Source: Lithospermum erythrorhizon (lineage: Eukaryota > Streptophyta > Magnoliopsida > Boraginales > Boraginaceae). From it: 64,000 bases of DNA. Shown one piece after another: positions 49,391 to 61,375 of the stretch. The DNA lies in the NCBI GenBank assembly GCA_019722365.1, contig JADFUC010001351.1:682001-746000 (forward strand), written 5' to 3'. Position numbers and translations under genes: made by a program. Position 1 is the first letter of the stretch; each line of letters begins with the position of its first letter. A model generated the notes under the pieces. The model was not told where the DNA came from. It saw only the letters and a program-made list of their open reading frames with translations, and ran no database searches.

Positions 49391-51143
49391 TTCATATATA
49401 GGCTGCTTTAGACAAAATATTTTGTCAGTCCGATGTGGTTTATTCACGCCAAACGCAATAAATCTCCACCTCGACTCGAATCATCCACAGATAAGAGCAA
49501 TTTAAACTTCCCCAGATAAAATTCAAGTACCGGGGAGTGTCCTCGATAGTGAACCAGATAAAATTAAACGAGTCAAATGTGGCCAAGATGTACCTACTGC
49601 ATCGGTTGCACTGACGCGCCAAGCATCATTATCATGACATACAAGGTCTGTATTTAACACCTGTATAGATGCATTAACGCTAGTTCGCACCTAAGACTAA
49701 GATATTGCCCTATCATCGGGCAAGTGTACTGCTGAGCAACAAAAGTCTAAATGACACCTGCAAAAATAGACAATGCCCAACATTTCAATCCTCATCGCCG
49801 CGCCTACACTTGCAAGTACAAAACCAGCGGTAAGTCCAAACGTTGGGTTAACCTGGCTCTCTCGCAGAATCTCTTCTCCGGGCCTTCCGCCGATGTCCCG
49901 AATCTAATCACATCAAATACGGAGATTAAAAAAAACGGAACTAGCGAATACCAAAAAACATGACTTCCTTTCTACTTCAAAGCCGAGCAAACACATCCAA
50001 TGCATCACCTCCCTCGTGACGCTTACTCCAAGCAACAAATGATCCAGTGAGAATCGAGCCACCGTGCAACCAACAATTGCCAACTCATCCTCAAAGTCGC
50101 ACTCATTACATACAGCATTCTCAAATTGAATCCCTAAAGACACATCCCCCGAAGCATCTGCTGTTCCATGAAACCGTCGGGCTTACTGAGTATATTCGCT
50201 CTAAAAGCGAAATCCAGAAGTGCCCTCCTTCGACTCACTCACCGACTTCCCTCGCACTACCGCCCACCGTCTCCCACTAGAAAATACAAATGCCACACCT
50301 TATATCCAATAAAAATTTATGCCCACACCACTCGAAATACATCCTAACCTATAAGAACACAACCCTCCCCACCTTCTTTCCTCGTGTAAGGTTTAAACTA
50401 TCATCTTGTCCAAAATAATCTTGTGAGATAATGTATTTTGAAACACATGTCTAACCTCGTCATAACTTTCCACAATCATGTGTCCTACTCATCTCGAAGC
50501 CAATCTTTAACCATCTTGTAGACAAAAACACTAAGCCATAAAACACACAACCACCTTCCAATCTACTCATGTCAAAGATCACTCATTCCTAGACACACAC
50601 GCAATTGCCTCGTAGACGCAGATATTAAATACATCGCTATCTGACGCGCGACTCTCAAAGAATCGTGCAAGCCATGTCCTCTTTTCGGGAATGCATGCTA
50701 CCACCGTCGGCAACGGCGGCGGTATCACCTCGAGGCTCCTATCTATCGTTTCATTCCTCAACTCGACAATCATCGCTTCCACGTCCCAATTCTCTACGTA
50801 AATTGCACTCCATCGGGCCATCAAACGTCAATCTCTACCGCCGAGGTCCTCCCTCCACCACTTATCACCACTAGTGTTAAAGCAACTAATGCACCAACGC
50901 CTCAATCGTAGCGTACTGTAACCACTACTGCAACCAATACGCAAACGTCTGCCATGAGGCGACCACTTCTTCCAAAGACAAGTTAATTTTACCACTCTGT
51001 CATAGACTCTAAAGTTCTCATATGAAAGCAGGCTACAAAAATAAAAATAGCATCTTCGGCCTCCTAACTGAAATCTATATTTCTACGCAAATCAAGAATA
51101 TCCTATTAAGATATGATTTATTTAGCCCAAACAAACGTCAGCT

Positions 51144-51462
51144 TCAACAAAACTTATCGTTTGAGTTTTCATTATGGCAGCGTACTCTCAAGCTTCGAGC
51201 CAGCCTGCCCCGACAGCTAATATCCTCCTCCGAACCTCTCTCGCTGAGCACCTTATCATCCAAAGCGAGAATCAACGCCGAAATAAGGCTTTCTCCTCTA
51301 GACGGTACCCATGTTATCTCGGTAACGCGCCGGGGTGGGATTTTCCAACGTGAGGAGCCCGTGAGCCCCTCTCGCTTTAGTAACGCCTTCGCTTTGATTA
51401 CCTCGGCATCGTAACTGCTTTCTCCCAGCCAACCTCTCAATTTTAATAATTTCACCACTCAT
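51144..51462 (-). pseudogene. Copia gag N-terminal remnant
   Basis: From ATG 51462 on the minus strand broken frames read MSGEIIKIERLAG, then SYDAEVIKAKALLKREGLTG, LTLENPTPAR, VTEITWV and LISALILALDDKVLSE followed by EED. Joined only by eye, this is the order of Copia gag proteins (start, KALL..GL, then AL..I..LDD.VL..). At least three frameshifts in about 300 bp. Confidence 0.6.
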
Positions 51463-51485
51463 CTTCGTAGATCCTGAAATTCGAA

Positions 51486-51497
51486 GCTCCGATACCA
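51486..51497 (-). other. Retrotransposon primer-binding site (initiator tRNA-Met type)
   Basis: TGGTATCGGAGC on the minus strand; one mismatch to the usual TGGTATCAGAGC. It lies between the right terminal repeat and the gag start, as expected. Confidence 0.6.
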
Positions 51498-51957
51498 GCC
51501 ATATAATTATGATTTTACAAGAAATTATGTAAAAATACAAAAATAAGTTAACACCAAGATTTTTACATGGTATCTCTTTAACGATGTGTTAGACTAATCC
51601 ACGGCTCCAAGCCACCAAAATCTTTACTATAAATGAAAGAAATAGATTACAAGCTTTAACCTAAATAATAACTAATACTACTAGCCTTACGAAGTTTCAC
51701 GATTTATACGTGAAATAACCTACGTATATCTTCATATATATATAGACTAAGCCGCAGATAAAATATTTTAGCTCGTCCGATGTGATATATTCACTTCAAA
51801 TGCAACAATAATATAATCATTAATGTCATAAATAAATTGACAAAAAGTCAAAGCTATCGTTGGACATATGGCAAAAGATGGTGATATGTATTCTTTTCTT
51901 TAAACTTTTCAGATTTTATTAACTGACCACGTTAATACACAAAAATCATAATGATTA

Positions 51958-53960
51958 TGTAACAACCTGAATTAGGAGTCATTACACCTGCCAAGACACT
52001 CCCCAAGAGCATGCATGCTACTCCGAATTTGAACCTGTAATATACATACTATACATAATACTAACTCCAATAATAACAAAACAGAGCATCTAACCCACAA
52101 TAGTTGAACATCCATATGCTATTAACATACAGAAAATCCGTTCTGTCGGTATCTCGAAAACATAATAATTAAAAAGCCGAGGCACTAGCTTGCACCCAAA
52201 TCGATAAAGTATAACTTAATACACACCGTTCTAAAAGTCAGAAATGCATTTAATAACACAACTTCCATAAACCAAAAGGAAATAAATGACAACTCGAATT
52301 CAGACATTAGCTTATCTCGAACCGTCCAACAAATGGTACTCTCAACCATCCTAATCAAGGAAGGAGTGTAATGAAATATCCACAACTCAATAAATAATCA
52401 TAACCTCGTCTGGGACGGTCAAGGCCGCATTAATATTACATATACAATACTTTCAAAACTATTTATAGAATATATGAAGTTAAAACATCAAGTAGTGTAA
52501 TCAAACCATATGAAAACGCTTATGCTCAAAACGTTTCACAGGCTCACAAAATAGTATCATCAAAACATATATATTTAATTTAAAACTACGACTTAAATTG
52601 TGAGAAACTTCCTTAAAAACTTATTTCGCTATTCAAACATAATCGCTTATCTCGAGAACACCATTTAAGAATATAGACAGCTTGGGGACAACGAGTAGGT
52701 TTTCCTCCCCACCTGGGCGGCAACTATGGCACCCTCCCTAGAATGAGGCTACGAGTCACACTTTTTCCCGACGACCGCGATCGGGCCGTGGAAGCTTCCT
52801 CAAAACACCTGGATATCCTTTTATATCCCATGATAACGGGCCTCATAATGATCAAGGTCAAGTCACATTTAAATCATCTCCATTAAAACATAATCGAAAC
52901 ATCGCATCCATCCTTCATATCATATAAAACAGCTTCAAAGCATCGCATCAATGCGCCTATATCAAGTATATAAAATAGTTCAAAGCATCGAATCAATCGT
53001 GTCTATATCACACACGCCAATTCAATATATTTCCTCAAAGTGCTCATTTCATAAATCATTTTCACATGCTTGACCAATTTAGAAACATACATAATTGTAT
53101 CTTGCTAGTTAGATACTGCATAACTCAAAGTGCATTTTTCAAAAGAGGATTTCCTAGAAAATAGTTTGACAACATACTTTTATAAATATATATTTTTAAG
53201 TATTAAATAACTAGACAAAGTACAACTAATTTACCTTCGAATAGCTTAATCTCATTTAGTCCTGAATCGCTTAATCAAGCCTCAATCCGACCTCACTTCC
53301 ATTCAAAGAGAATACAACAACATACAGAATATTCGATTTCACGAACCTACTTTCCTAACATCTTTTAAATTCTTCTGATAGCTTTAACTAATATTTTTCA
53401 TTACCAAATGCTCATGGTATCTTTATAATAACATTAAAATTCCAAACCAATTAACCGATGAGAATTTCTACATCTAATATTTAATACTATAAAGGCAACT
53501 CAACATAATTAATGCAACCAACACCAGATTCTAACTTACTAAAGCTCCGCTTATTTAAGCCTATAATTAAAACCCATATAACTAGTAACGAACAATCCTC
53601 AAGCGATTCACCCAATTTAACTAATGTAGCCAACAAGCTACACTAAATTAATAAAATATAATCGATTAAAATTGAAATTTAAAACTACCTAGTGACATTT
53701 AAATTGTTAATTTTGAATAAGCCTCACAAGTGGAGAAGAAGGGTCGCCATTAACAATGAAGAAACGAGGTGCCAACTTAGATTCATGGCGGGGGGTGTAG
53801 GCAATAAATGAGGCTGGGGGCTCACATTTGGCTGGGTTTCTCGAGGGGTGGGGGGATGTTAATGGTTTATAGGGTTGCAGGCTTTGGGTTTTGGGTTTAC
53901 AGTGGGGTGAGGGCTGGTTTATGGGTTCTTCAAAGGGATTGAGGGGTTTGTTTTGGTAGA
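51958..53960 (-). mobile_element. Probable LTR-retrotransposon LTR fragment
   Basis: The segment opens TGTAACAACCTGAATTAGG, an LTR-end-like sequence read from the other strand (ending GGTTGTTACA), and includes a GC-richer stretch at 52680-52860. Its wording reminds me of plant Gypsy LTRs. 53740-53900 is G-rich with opposite skew to the C-rich blocks elsewhere. No partner LTR, internal genes or target duplication were confirmed, so this is weak. Confidence 0.3.
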
Positions 53961-56190
53961 TTATAGGTTTTAGCCCTCAAATTTTTCAAAGATTATACTT
54001 TTATTTTCAAATTTTTATATTCTATTTTTAAAGGCCTCAAATCTTATTCTATTATAATAGTCAAGTTAAACTAGTCCAAAAGTAATATAATCTTAACTAA
54101 AATTTATGTTATGGCTAAATTTTCAAAATCGATGAATTACTTACTACAAATATCCGAATATTAAAATTCATTGTATTTCCAATGGTGAACAATTGAACTT
54201 GATTGTATATTTTTAAGTAAAGTTAAAATCAAATTCGATTGTAGACTTATTATTCAATGATCCGACTACCATTGGAGACTGAGCAGTGAATATAATTATT
54301 TGTCTTGTGGGATATTAAATTTTGGAGACTTATTATGAATATATACTGAGCTGGCCTTCCAGGATATTAAATTTTTTTAGTAAATATGTCATTAGATGTT
54401 ATTTTATTTAAATAAATTGGATCTGATGGTTACATTTAAATAAGGACAAATTTGCCATACAGTAATAATGAAACCAGGCAAGATCTCGGTGCATTTAAAG
54501 TTTGAAGTGTTAGAGTTTGATAATCAATTTCCATCCCTTTGAGTTTTTGCTTTCACTTTCAATTGCTTACCATTACCTCTTTTTAATTTCAAATTTCCTA
54601 AAATCGTATTCAAAGTGCGAACGAAAATTACAAAGTCAATTCAAATTAATCTTAAAATTTTGAGTCTGCGGAAATTGAGGTCAACACCTCAACCGAGAAA
54701 GAGTAGAAATCAAGGGAATATTGATTAATCACCAATAGAACAATCAAGGGAATAGTATTTATTTTGAAAAATTATGTGGGAACTTTATGAACAAATCTCA
54801 AGACAATGGGTTCTCCACGCCAAAGTAGAGCCAAAGGATGAAATGTTCTTTTTTTCTATAATTTTGATTTCACCGAAACAATTGGGACTTCGTTTATTGT
54901 TCAAATTAGATCTATTTGTTTGATTTTTAGCTTATTCATTTTGTAATATAATATGTATAAATACTAAATATTTGTCACGAGTATATGAAGTTAGTACTAT
55001 ATTTTCATCCCTTTATATATAAGATCCATTAATTTTTATAAAATCAGAAGCAGTGCATTCAAACATATTTACAAACATAATTTTTTCCTCCATATTTTTC
55101 TTTATTTAATTCTGAGAAAAAATAACCAAAAAGGATTTCTATTTAAAAATTAAATTATTAGACAAGGAATTTAAGCGAGATATATTTACTTTACCTCGTA
55201 GTTTTGTGTGGTTAATATATTGTTGCCACCATGCTGCAGTTTTAATGTGGTTAATATATATTGCTGCAATGTAGAATTAGTGTATATATATCATGCCTTT
55301 TGTGATTAATTTAATTTTCACATTGATGTTATGTTGCGGCAAGTTTATCAATTTTGTAATGTACATTATACAACCATCTAATAATGAAAATATTAACCAT
55401 AATTTAGTTTGGTGTAGTGTTTGAGTGGGTAACATGTAAACGGAATATTTGTACATCACACTTCAATTCAAGGCCTCTATAATTATCACCTTTAGTTGAT
55501 ACATTGATCTCACAGTGCTAACGAATTTCTTCGTCTTGAACCATAGGTATTCGCCCCTGGACCATATTTGTACTCAAGACTGGCCCAATCTCCTTTGGGA
55601 AACAGCCATCAAGTGTGCTTTGATGTTCAATTGATGTATTTTGGCAAATATGAATAATGATTAAAAAAAAAAGAGAATATCAAATTGGATTAGTTATCAG
55701 AATTATCAAATTGGAGTAATACTTAAAAATAGAGCAGACGAAGTAGTTCTGAAAAAATATAAAGTGTAAGTTCAGAAGGATTAGTGAAGAAATGGAAATT
55801 TAGTTCTACAACATCCTTCCTCTTTGTTATGTCTCTCGGTCAGATGTGTTTTAATTTTTTATTCCTTCGGCTCATAGCTATTTTGTTTATCTTTGTGTGT
55901 ATGAGTGGGTAAACTGGTAATGGTACTAATTGATTATGAGATATTGATGTACTAATTGATTAGAATTATCACATGTACGTCTTTAACTTAATTGAGTTTT
56001 AGAAAACATTGCATAAGAAGCTCTTGGTCCAAATATCCAAAAATTGAACATCTGAAAATACTTAAAGCCCACAATTCCATTAATTGTAAATTTGTAATTT
56101 GTGAAGACTAAAGTAAAGAGCACATAAAGCTTAGTGGCCTAAACTGTGGATAAAAACAATTTTGGGATGTGAGATTGAGAGCATCTAAAT
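53961..56190. other. AT-rich intergenic region
   Basis: Nothing recognisable: short ORFs only, all low complexity. Confidence 0.6.
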
Positions 56191-56192
56191 TA

Positions 56193-56590
56193 TTAATTAT
56201 CTCCTTGAAGTTGAAGCCAGTGACACTGGGAAATAAATGGCAAACATTGAAATGTCACATCTTTGACAAGTTGGTAGTTCAGTGGAACACTGCTACATAT
56301 ATTTAACGCTGATGTTCTCAACAGCTGCCTCAGACGGGCGTACCCATCACCAATGCTGGTGAGTGTTATTCGAGATGTTGGCCTCAGACGGCCCAGAATC
56401 CAATTCCCATACACAAATAAGCCAAAGATACTATAAAAAAGAACCCCAAGAACACCGAGACATCTAATTCTCGATTCAAAGAACAATTACTTGTCGCGCC
56501 GTAGATCGAATCACGCCGATGCCAAGAAAGACCGCAGCCGCCGAATCTGACGTCCGAAGTGAAGATGTGCTCTCGCCAAAGTGACGCTAC
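56193..56590 (-). other. Unidentified exon-like sequence
   Basis: Minus strand: an open stretch at about 56579-56496 reads STSSLRTSDSAAAVFLGIGV then IRSTARQ and ends in a donor-like CAA|GTAATT; just below it a 97-residue frame (56486-56193) contains FYSIFGLFVYGNW and RLRPTSRITLTSIGDGYARL. GC content is above the surroundings. No ATG or acceptor ties the two pieces together and I do not recognise a family. It could be a captured gene fragment or repeat. Confidence 0.3.
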
Positions 56591-57528
56591 ATATATTTAA
56601 GTTCCTTTCGAGGTGTGGAGTTTGAGTAATTTATGGAGGTGAAATGAAGTAATTTAAGTAGAACAATACTTACATTTAAGATCCTCGGTAGAGATATTAA
56701 GTTTGAGTCATGCTAAGTGAAGTAAAGATTTTATTTTTATTATTAAATGTTGATCTTCACCTCGTATTAATTGCATGGTCTTGCTTTAGCGCATGTATTA
56801 GAGCCTGCTTTTACTATAATCTGCATATTACAGAGGTCACCAATGAAATCAATTTTGGTGATTGGTCAATACAACGAGGACTGGTTCTGCACAATATGTA
56901 GAGATGAAGCTATTTTTCAGGCTAGAACGGTCCCCGTGAACTGCTACAAATGAGGCCGCTTATAAATAAGAAGTGTTTAAAACGTGAAATCCTAAAGAAA
57001 AGCATTTGTAATGGCCGCAAAAATGGGGTCAGTAGTTTAGGCCATTTCCAGTGTATCGTTACGACGCCTCAAGGGATTATTTCGAGGCGTGTTTTTGGAG
57101 TTTTCGCGATTTCTGAATATTCTAACTGGTGCTATGTTTCAAGCTTCACAAATAGATAACTATTTGCTATGAAATGTGATTATCACAAAAACACAATATG
57201 TAGACAATAATTCATCATGGTGAAATAATATTGTTACTTTCATTCTCAAGAACTTTAAAGAGTTTTATCTGTTTCGTGAGGGCTTCATGGTCGAGGATTT
57301 TGCGATGCTAAAATACCCAACCCGATGATTCTAATTTCAGCTGACAGTGGTTTCAGAAGAATATTCTGGTTTATAACGGATTCTACAATAGCATCAGACG
57401 CAATTTCACATCAAGTGGAACCCGTATAAAATTTTTGTGTCTATTTATTTCCAGACCTTAAATTCTCAGAGTTGCTCTTATTGATTGCTTGAACCCTGAG
57501 GGATTTAGAGGTCTTAAATCCTAACAAT

Positions 57529-57540
57529 TGGTATCAAAGC
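57529..57540 (+). other. Retrotransposon primer-binding site
   Basis: TGGTATCAAAGC three bases after the LTR end CTAACA; matches TGGTATCAGAGC except for one base. Confidence 0.7.
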
Positions 57541-57989
57541 TTGGTTCTAACTTTGTTGTGAGTTTAAGAATCAATGGGCTGACGAAGGAATTATGACACT
57601 GGTTCTGCAGAAATTACGGAATCGAAGTTTTGCTATCGAAGATGGTCATGAGTATTATCTCTATGCGGCGATCGGATGCAATCGCTAGGGGATACACCGG
57701 ATAACTATGATGACGGTTGAAAAGATGGATGTGACGGGTCTCAGCGCGACGTACTCATCGCTTATCAAGCGAACGCTATCGCCGACGTTGTAAAAAGTAA
57801 CCACCACAAAGGAGTCACGGCGAGGTCAACAATGATTCTCAGATTTAGTGCAAAGTAGTGGAAGCACGGAGACGGGGATTGTGAACAATGGAGTTCGCCA
57901 GCCAGGGCAAATAGTACTGATACTCTACGCCGAGGTTACGGCAAACGGGTCACATGCAAAAGCACCGCAAAGCCATGGAGGCTTATGCT

Positions 57990-58450
57990 GAAAGTAGCTG
58001 CTTATTCTAATGCTGGTACTAGTTGTGAATGCTTCTATGGATTCTTGGGTTGTGATTCTAACGCTCATACTACTCATGACAAAGATATAATCTGCTAATT
58101 ATATGTCCGAAAATTTTGTAGAGTTCATCTTCATTACAGCGAATGTAAATGGGATGAATATGATAGTGAGACGCGAATTTGATAAATGCCTAATCTATTC
58201 TAATCGGAAGTTGACAAATGCGAGATATGTTCCGGTTGTGGAAATCTAATTTCAAGTAGTCACCGGACGGTGACGGTTACATTACTACTTGTGCGATGGA
58301 CAATCGGAAGGTAGTTCGGGAGCTATGGTCAGATAGCGGCGTGAGTCGTGCACGCTTATACTTTGGCCTCATAGTTCTCTTTAAGAATACGAGTAGTAGG
58401 ATCTCGCATAAGCGAAAAGTAATAGAGTTCGACACGTGGAGTTTCTATGA
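57990..58450 (+). pseudogene. Copia protease and pre-integrase remnant
   Basis: Broken frames include MDSWVV...SNAHTTHDKDI (about 58034-58090), matching the Copia protease active-site region DSWVLDSGASxHTT, and LTNARYVPV...NLISS (about 58210-58258), matching the VRYVPGLKRNLIS segment that precedes the pre-integrase domain. The catalytic DSGA is already disrupted. Confidence 0.55.
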
Positions 58451-59700
58451 AAATAGATAGTTCGGTCTCTGGTAAAATTCCCCGTCCGATGTACCGAGAG
58501 GTTATCGAGGTTTCCGCTGAGTCGCTAAGTAAAACGGCCGCATCAAGGCCCGAAGGCACGCTTTCAATCGACAGAATGTAACACTGTTGTGACGAAGTTC
58601 GGGAGAACTCTCGGGTGCGATGTAACCCCGGCCATGTAGTTGTCGCATTTAATCATCCGAGTTAGCTATGATTTCAAAGTCGTATAGAGGTATTCCCATC
58701 CTCTAAATTATTTGCTAACCTGCTGAAGCGATACTGACCAAACACCGAGGGTCAACGAATTGTATCAAAGAAAGTCGATACGTGAAACGTAAAGTTGTAC
58801 AGAAATCGCTCGTAAGCTTCCAAATGCATTCTGCAGTTAAGGCAAATGGAAGAGTACGGCTACCTTTCCTCGAACGAGTATAGTTCCTAACGTGTAAAGG
58901 TAATGACTATTATGTGGAATTTTTTCGAAGAAGTTGGTGTCATTTAGGATATTCCGGGATCGAAAGCCAGCGCAGATCGTCGGATCAAATTTTCATGGGA
59001 GTTCGTGGATGATAAACTCAGAAGGCCGCTTTGTAGAAGCGTGTGCTCAAGATGGTGATTCAAAAATCTTCAAGTAGGAAATTGCCGGTATGAAGTTATT
59101 TTTCAAAGTTAAGAAACGGATTCCCGCAGAACGTCGCAAATGAAGGCGCCAGGGGTCAGTTGAGGTAAGCAAAACGCGGAAATTTCTCTCGAAGAAAAGC
59201 ACTTCAGAATCGCCGCAAAATGAGGCCGTTAAAGTGGTGCCGCCATGGGTCAGTACGGCAATGTTGATTATTTCAGAGGCAAGGGGTTTTTGCGATTTCA
59301 AAAATATTCTACTGGTGCTATATCTTTGCCTACAAATAGATAGCTATTACATGCAGTTGATTATCACAAAATACAATGTGTAATAATAATCATCATAGGC
59401 AATATTAGGCTTTAATATTCTTCAAGAACTTAGAGAGTTTATTTTTGTTCTTTGTGAAATTTTGTTGCTTCGATTTTTATGATAAGAAAATGGGCTCAAC
59501 CGATAGATTTTGTATCTAGTGATGCGCTTCAGAAGCAATCTTCCCTGCTTATATGTATCTATGAAAAGAACAATGACGTGACACATCAAGATGAACCCCG
59601 TATAAAAAATTTGTGTCTCTTATTTAGCGCAGACCTTAATTTCCCCGTCGTTTCATTATCATTAAACTTGTGGTGTTGTATTTAGGGTCTGTAAACTTAA

Positions 59701-61375
59701 TACAATGCTGAGCGCAGTATCGCCAGCCCTGCTCGCTCGGTATTTGGCACAGGTCTCATCCATTTCAGGGGGCCATGCATTAACCCATAAGTCAACATGC
59801 AAGAAAAATAAAATAAAATTAAAAAAATAATAAAGGAGGAATCAAAACAGTAGGACTAAGCAAATGTAAGATAAAGTTAAATTTGATCAAGGAAGCCTTT
59901 ATGCTTTATATCATATATCTATTGTTCATCATCTAATTCCAATCGATATTATTATTTAAAATTGAATTTAATTGTCCAAGCCATCAATTAGATACTGATG
60001 TAAGTAAATACTTCTGTTATAAACTCTTTTTGTTTGTGGTATTTTCTTTATTTATATTTAAATTATGCATAATTTTGATATATTAAATTATTATGAATAC
60101 TAAAAATTGTGTATCCATTTATTTCTTATTATGTATATTTAATTCACTGTAAGTCTTCATTATTTGTTAAAAAATTCCAAGTTGTTTCTAAATCCATACT
60201 CTATCATTTTGTCAATATTAACATTTATAGTTATGCGCTGGATTAACTGTAAGATACGATTGTCGGTACGAAAAGTTGTAGCAAAAAAAGATATATGAGA
60301 ATATGTTTAAAAACTTCTCAAAAAGGAAGCTTTTATAAAAAGTTTTTTTTAAAATTTATACGGTTATTTATTTTACACACAATAGAAAATTATTTAATAG
60401 AGGGATTCCATATTTATTTTTAATAATGGGTTTATTATGATGTATATAGATTAAAGACCAGGATCAATCTACAATGGCACAATATATATGCGCTTGCCTT
60501 CTCCTCGAGCCTCCTTTGCGCTGCCTTCCTCATAGTTGATCTTTGCTATAAACACTTTTCAAATCATATGAACAAAGGACTTGGGAGTTGGAAGCACTGG
60601 TTGAATAATGACGTTGATATTCTTCTAATAGTATTAATTAGATCTTAAACTTTGTTTTGTTTTAGAGATTAACTTTACAGCCTGTGATTAACTTTTATCA
60701 AGCACTATTGTTTGTAGGGTAATTAAACTTGGCTGCACTGCACATACATTTAATTGGTCCTTGTAAATCTACCTACAAAAGATAGAGACGATTCACAAAT
60801 CACAAATATAAACACAAGTACACAACAACTAAAGAAGATCCGGTGAAGGAAATTACATACATAAATAAACAAAGGGGCTAATAAACTGGTTTTTGAAACA
60901 AGTTAACTTCATTATAATCTATTTCATCTCTCTAAAAATATATGATCATCTAGAAAAAAATTATTTTTCACAATAGTTGATTGTTTGTATTTTTAATATA
61001 CCTTTTTACATTTTTAATGTAGTTTTTTACAATCCCAATATAGTTTTTTACTATCTCAATAAATTAGTTTTACAGCAACAATCATTTATTTTTAAAACGG
61101 GGATAGTGTTATGAGTTGCATTTAAGGGTCTTTAACCGTACAAATTATTCCTCTTATCATTGCTTTCCATGAAGAACACCCCTAATAACTAGAACTATAC
61201 ACTTATACTCTTATTCACCTCTCCTCAACGATTAACAATTCATGATATTATTAGAGATGACTAATGTTATAGTCAGAGCAACTTTCACAAATTTAGAGTT
61301 ATAATATTTATTTAAAATAATAATTTTATCTTTATTAAATTAAATGATATGATATTATAATTAAATGATTATGTT
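59701..61375. other. AT-rich intergenic region downstream of the MYB gene
   Basis: No gene recognised. The right end holds the MYB 3' UTR. Around 60485-60540 is a short GC-richer stretch with no supported function. Confidence 0.55.

Larger units (their letters stand above)
49183..51800 (-). mobile_element. Decayed Copia-type LTR retrotransposon, minus orientation
   Basis: Homologous ends in the same orientation lie at about 49183-49470 and 51525-51800 (shared CCAAGCCACCAAAATCTTYACTATAA wording, AACCTAAATAATAA, AAAATATTTT, GTCCGATGTG). Just inside the right end, on the minus strand, is TGGTATCGGAGC at 51497-51486, one base from the initiator-tRNA primer site TGGTATCAGAGC, followed by a gag start at 51462. 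The interior is only about 2 kb and GC-richer than its surroundings; no reverse transcriptase was recognised. Boundaries are approximate. Confidence 0.62.
56870..59700 (+). mobile_element. Decayed Copia-type LTR retrotransposon, plus orientation, lacking reverse transcriptase
   Basis: Long direct repeats lie at about 56870-57526 and 59085-59700. Shared words: AAGAAAAGCA then TTGTAATGGCCGCAAAA or GAATCGCCGCAAAA, ACAAATAGATA with GATTATCACAAAA, and AACCCCGTATAAA with TTTGTGTCT. The left copy ends CTAACA at 57526 and is followed by TGGTATCAAAGC (57529-57540), an initiator-tRNA primer site with one change. The interior is about 1.55 kb and retains only protease and pre-integrase traces. The two LTRs differ strongly, so the insertion is old. 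Confidence 0.68.

Noticed and set aside
49751..50874. Plus-strand ORFs rich in Ser, Pro and Thr
   Set aside because: The surrounding Copia element is on the minus strand; these frames are antisense to its interior.
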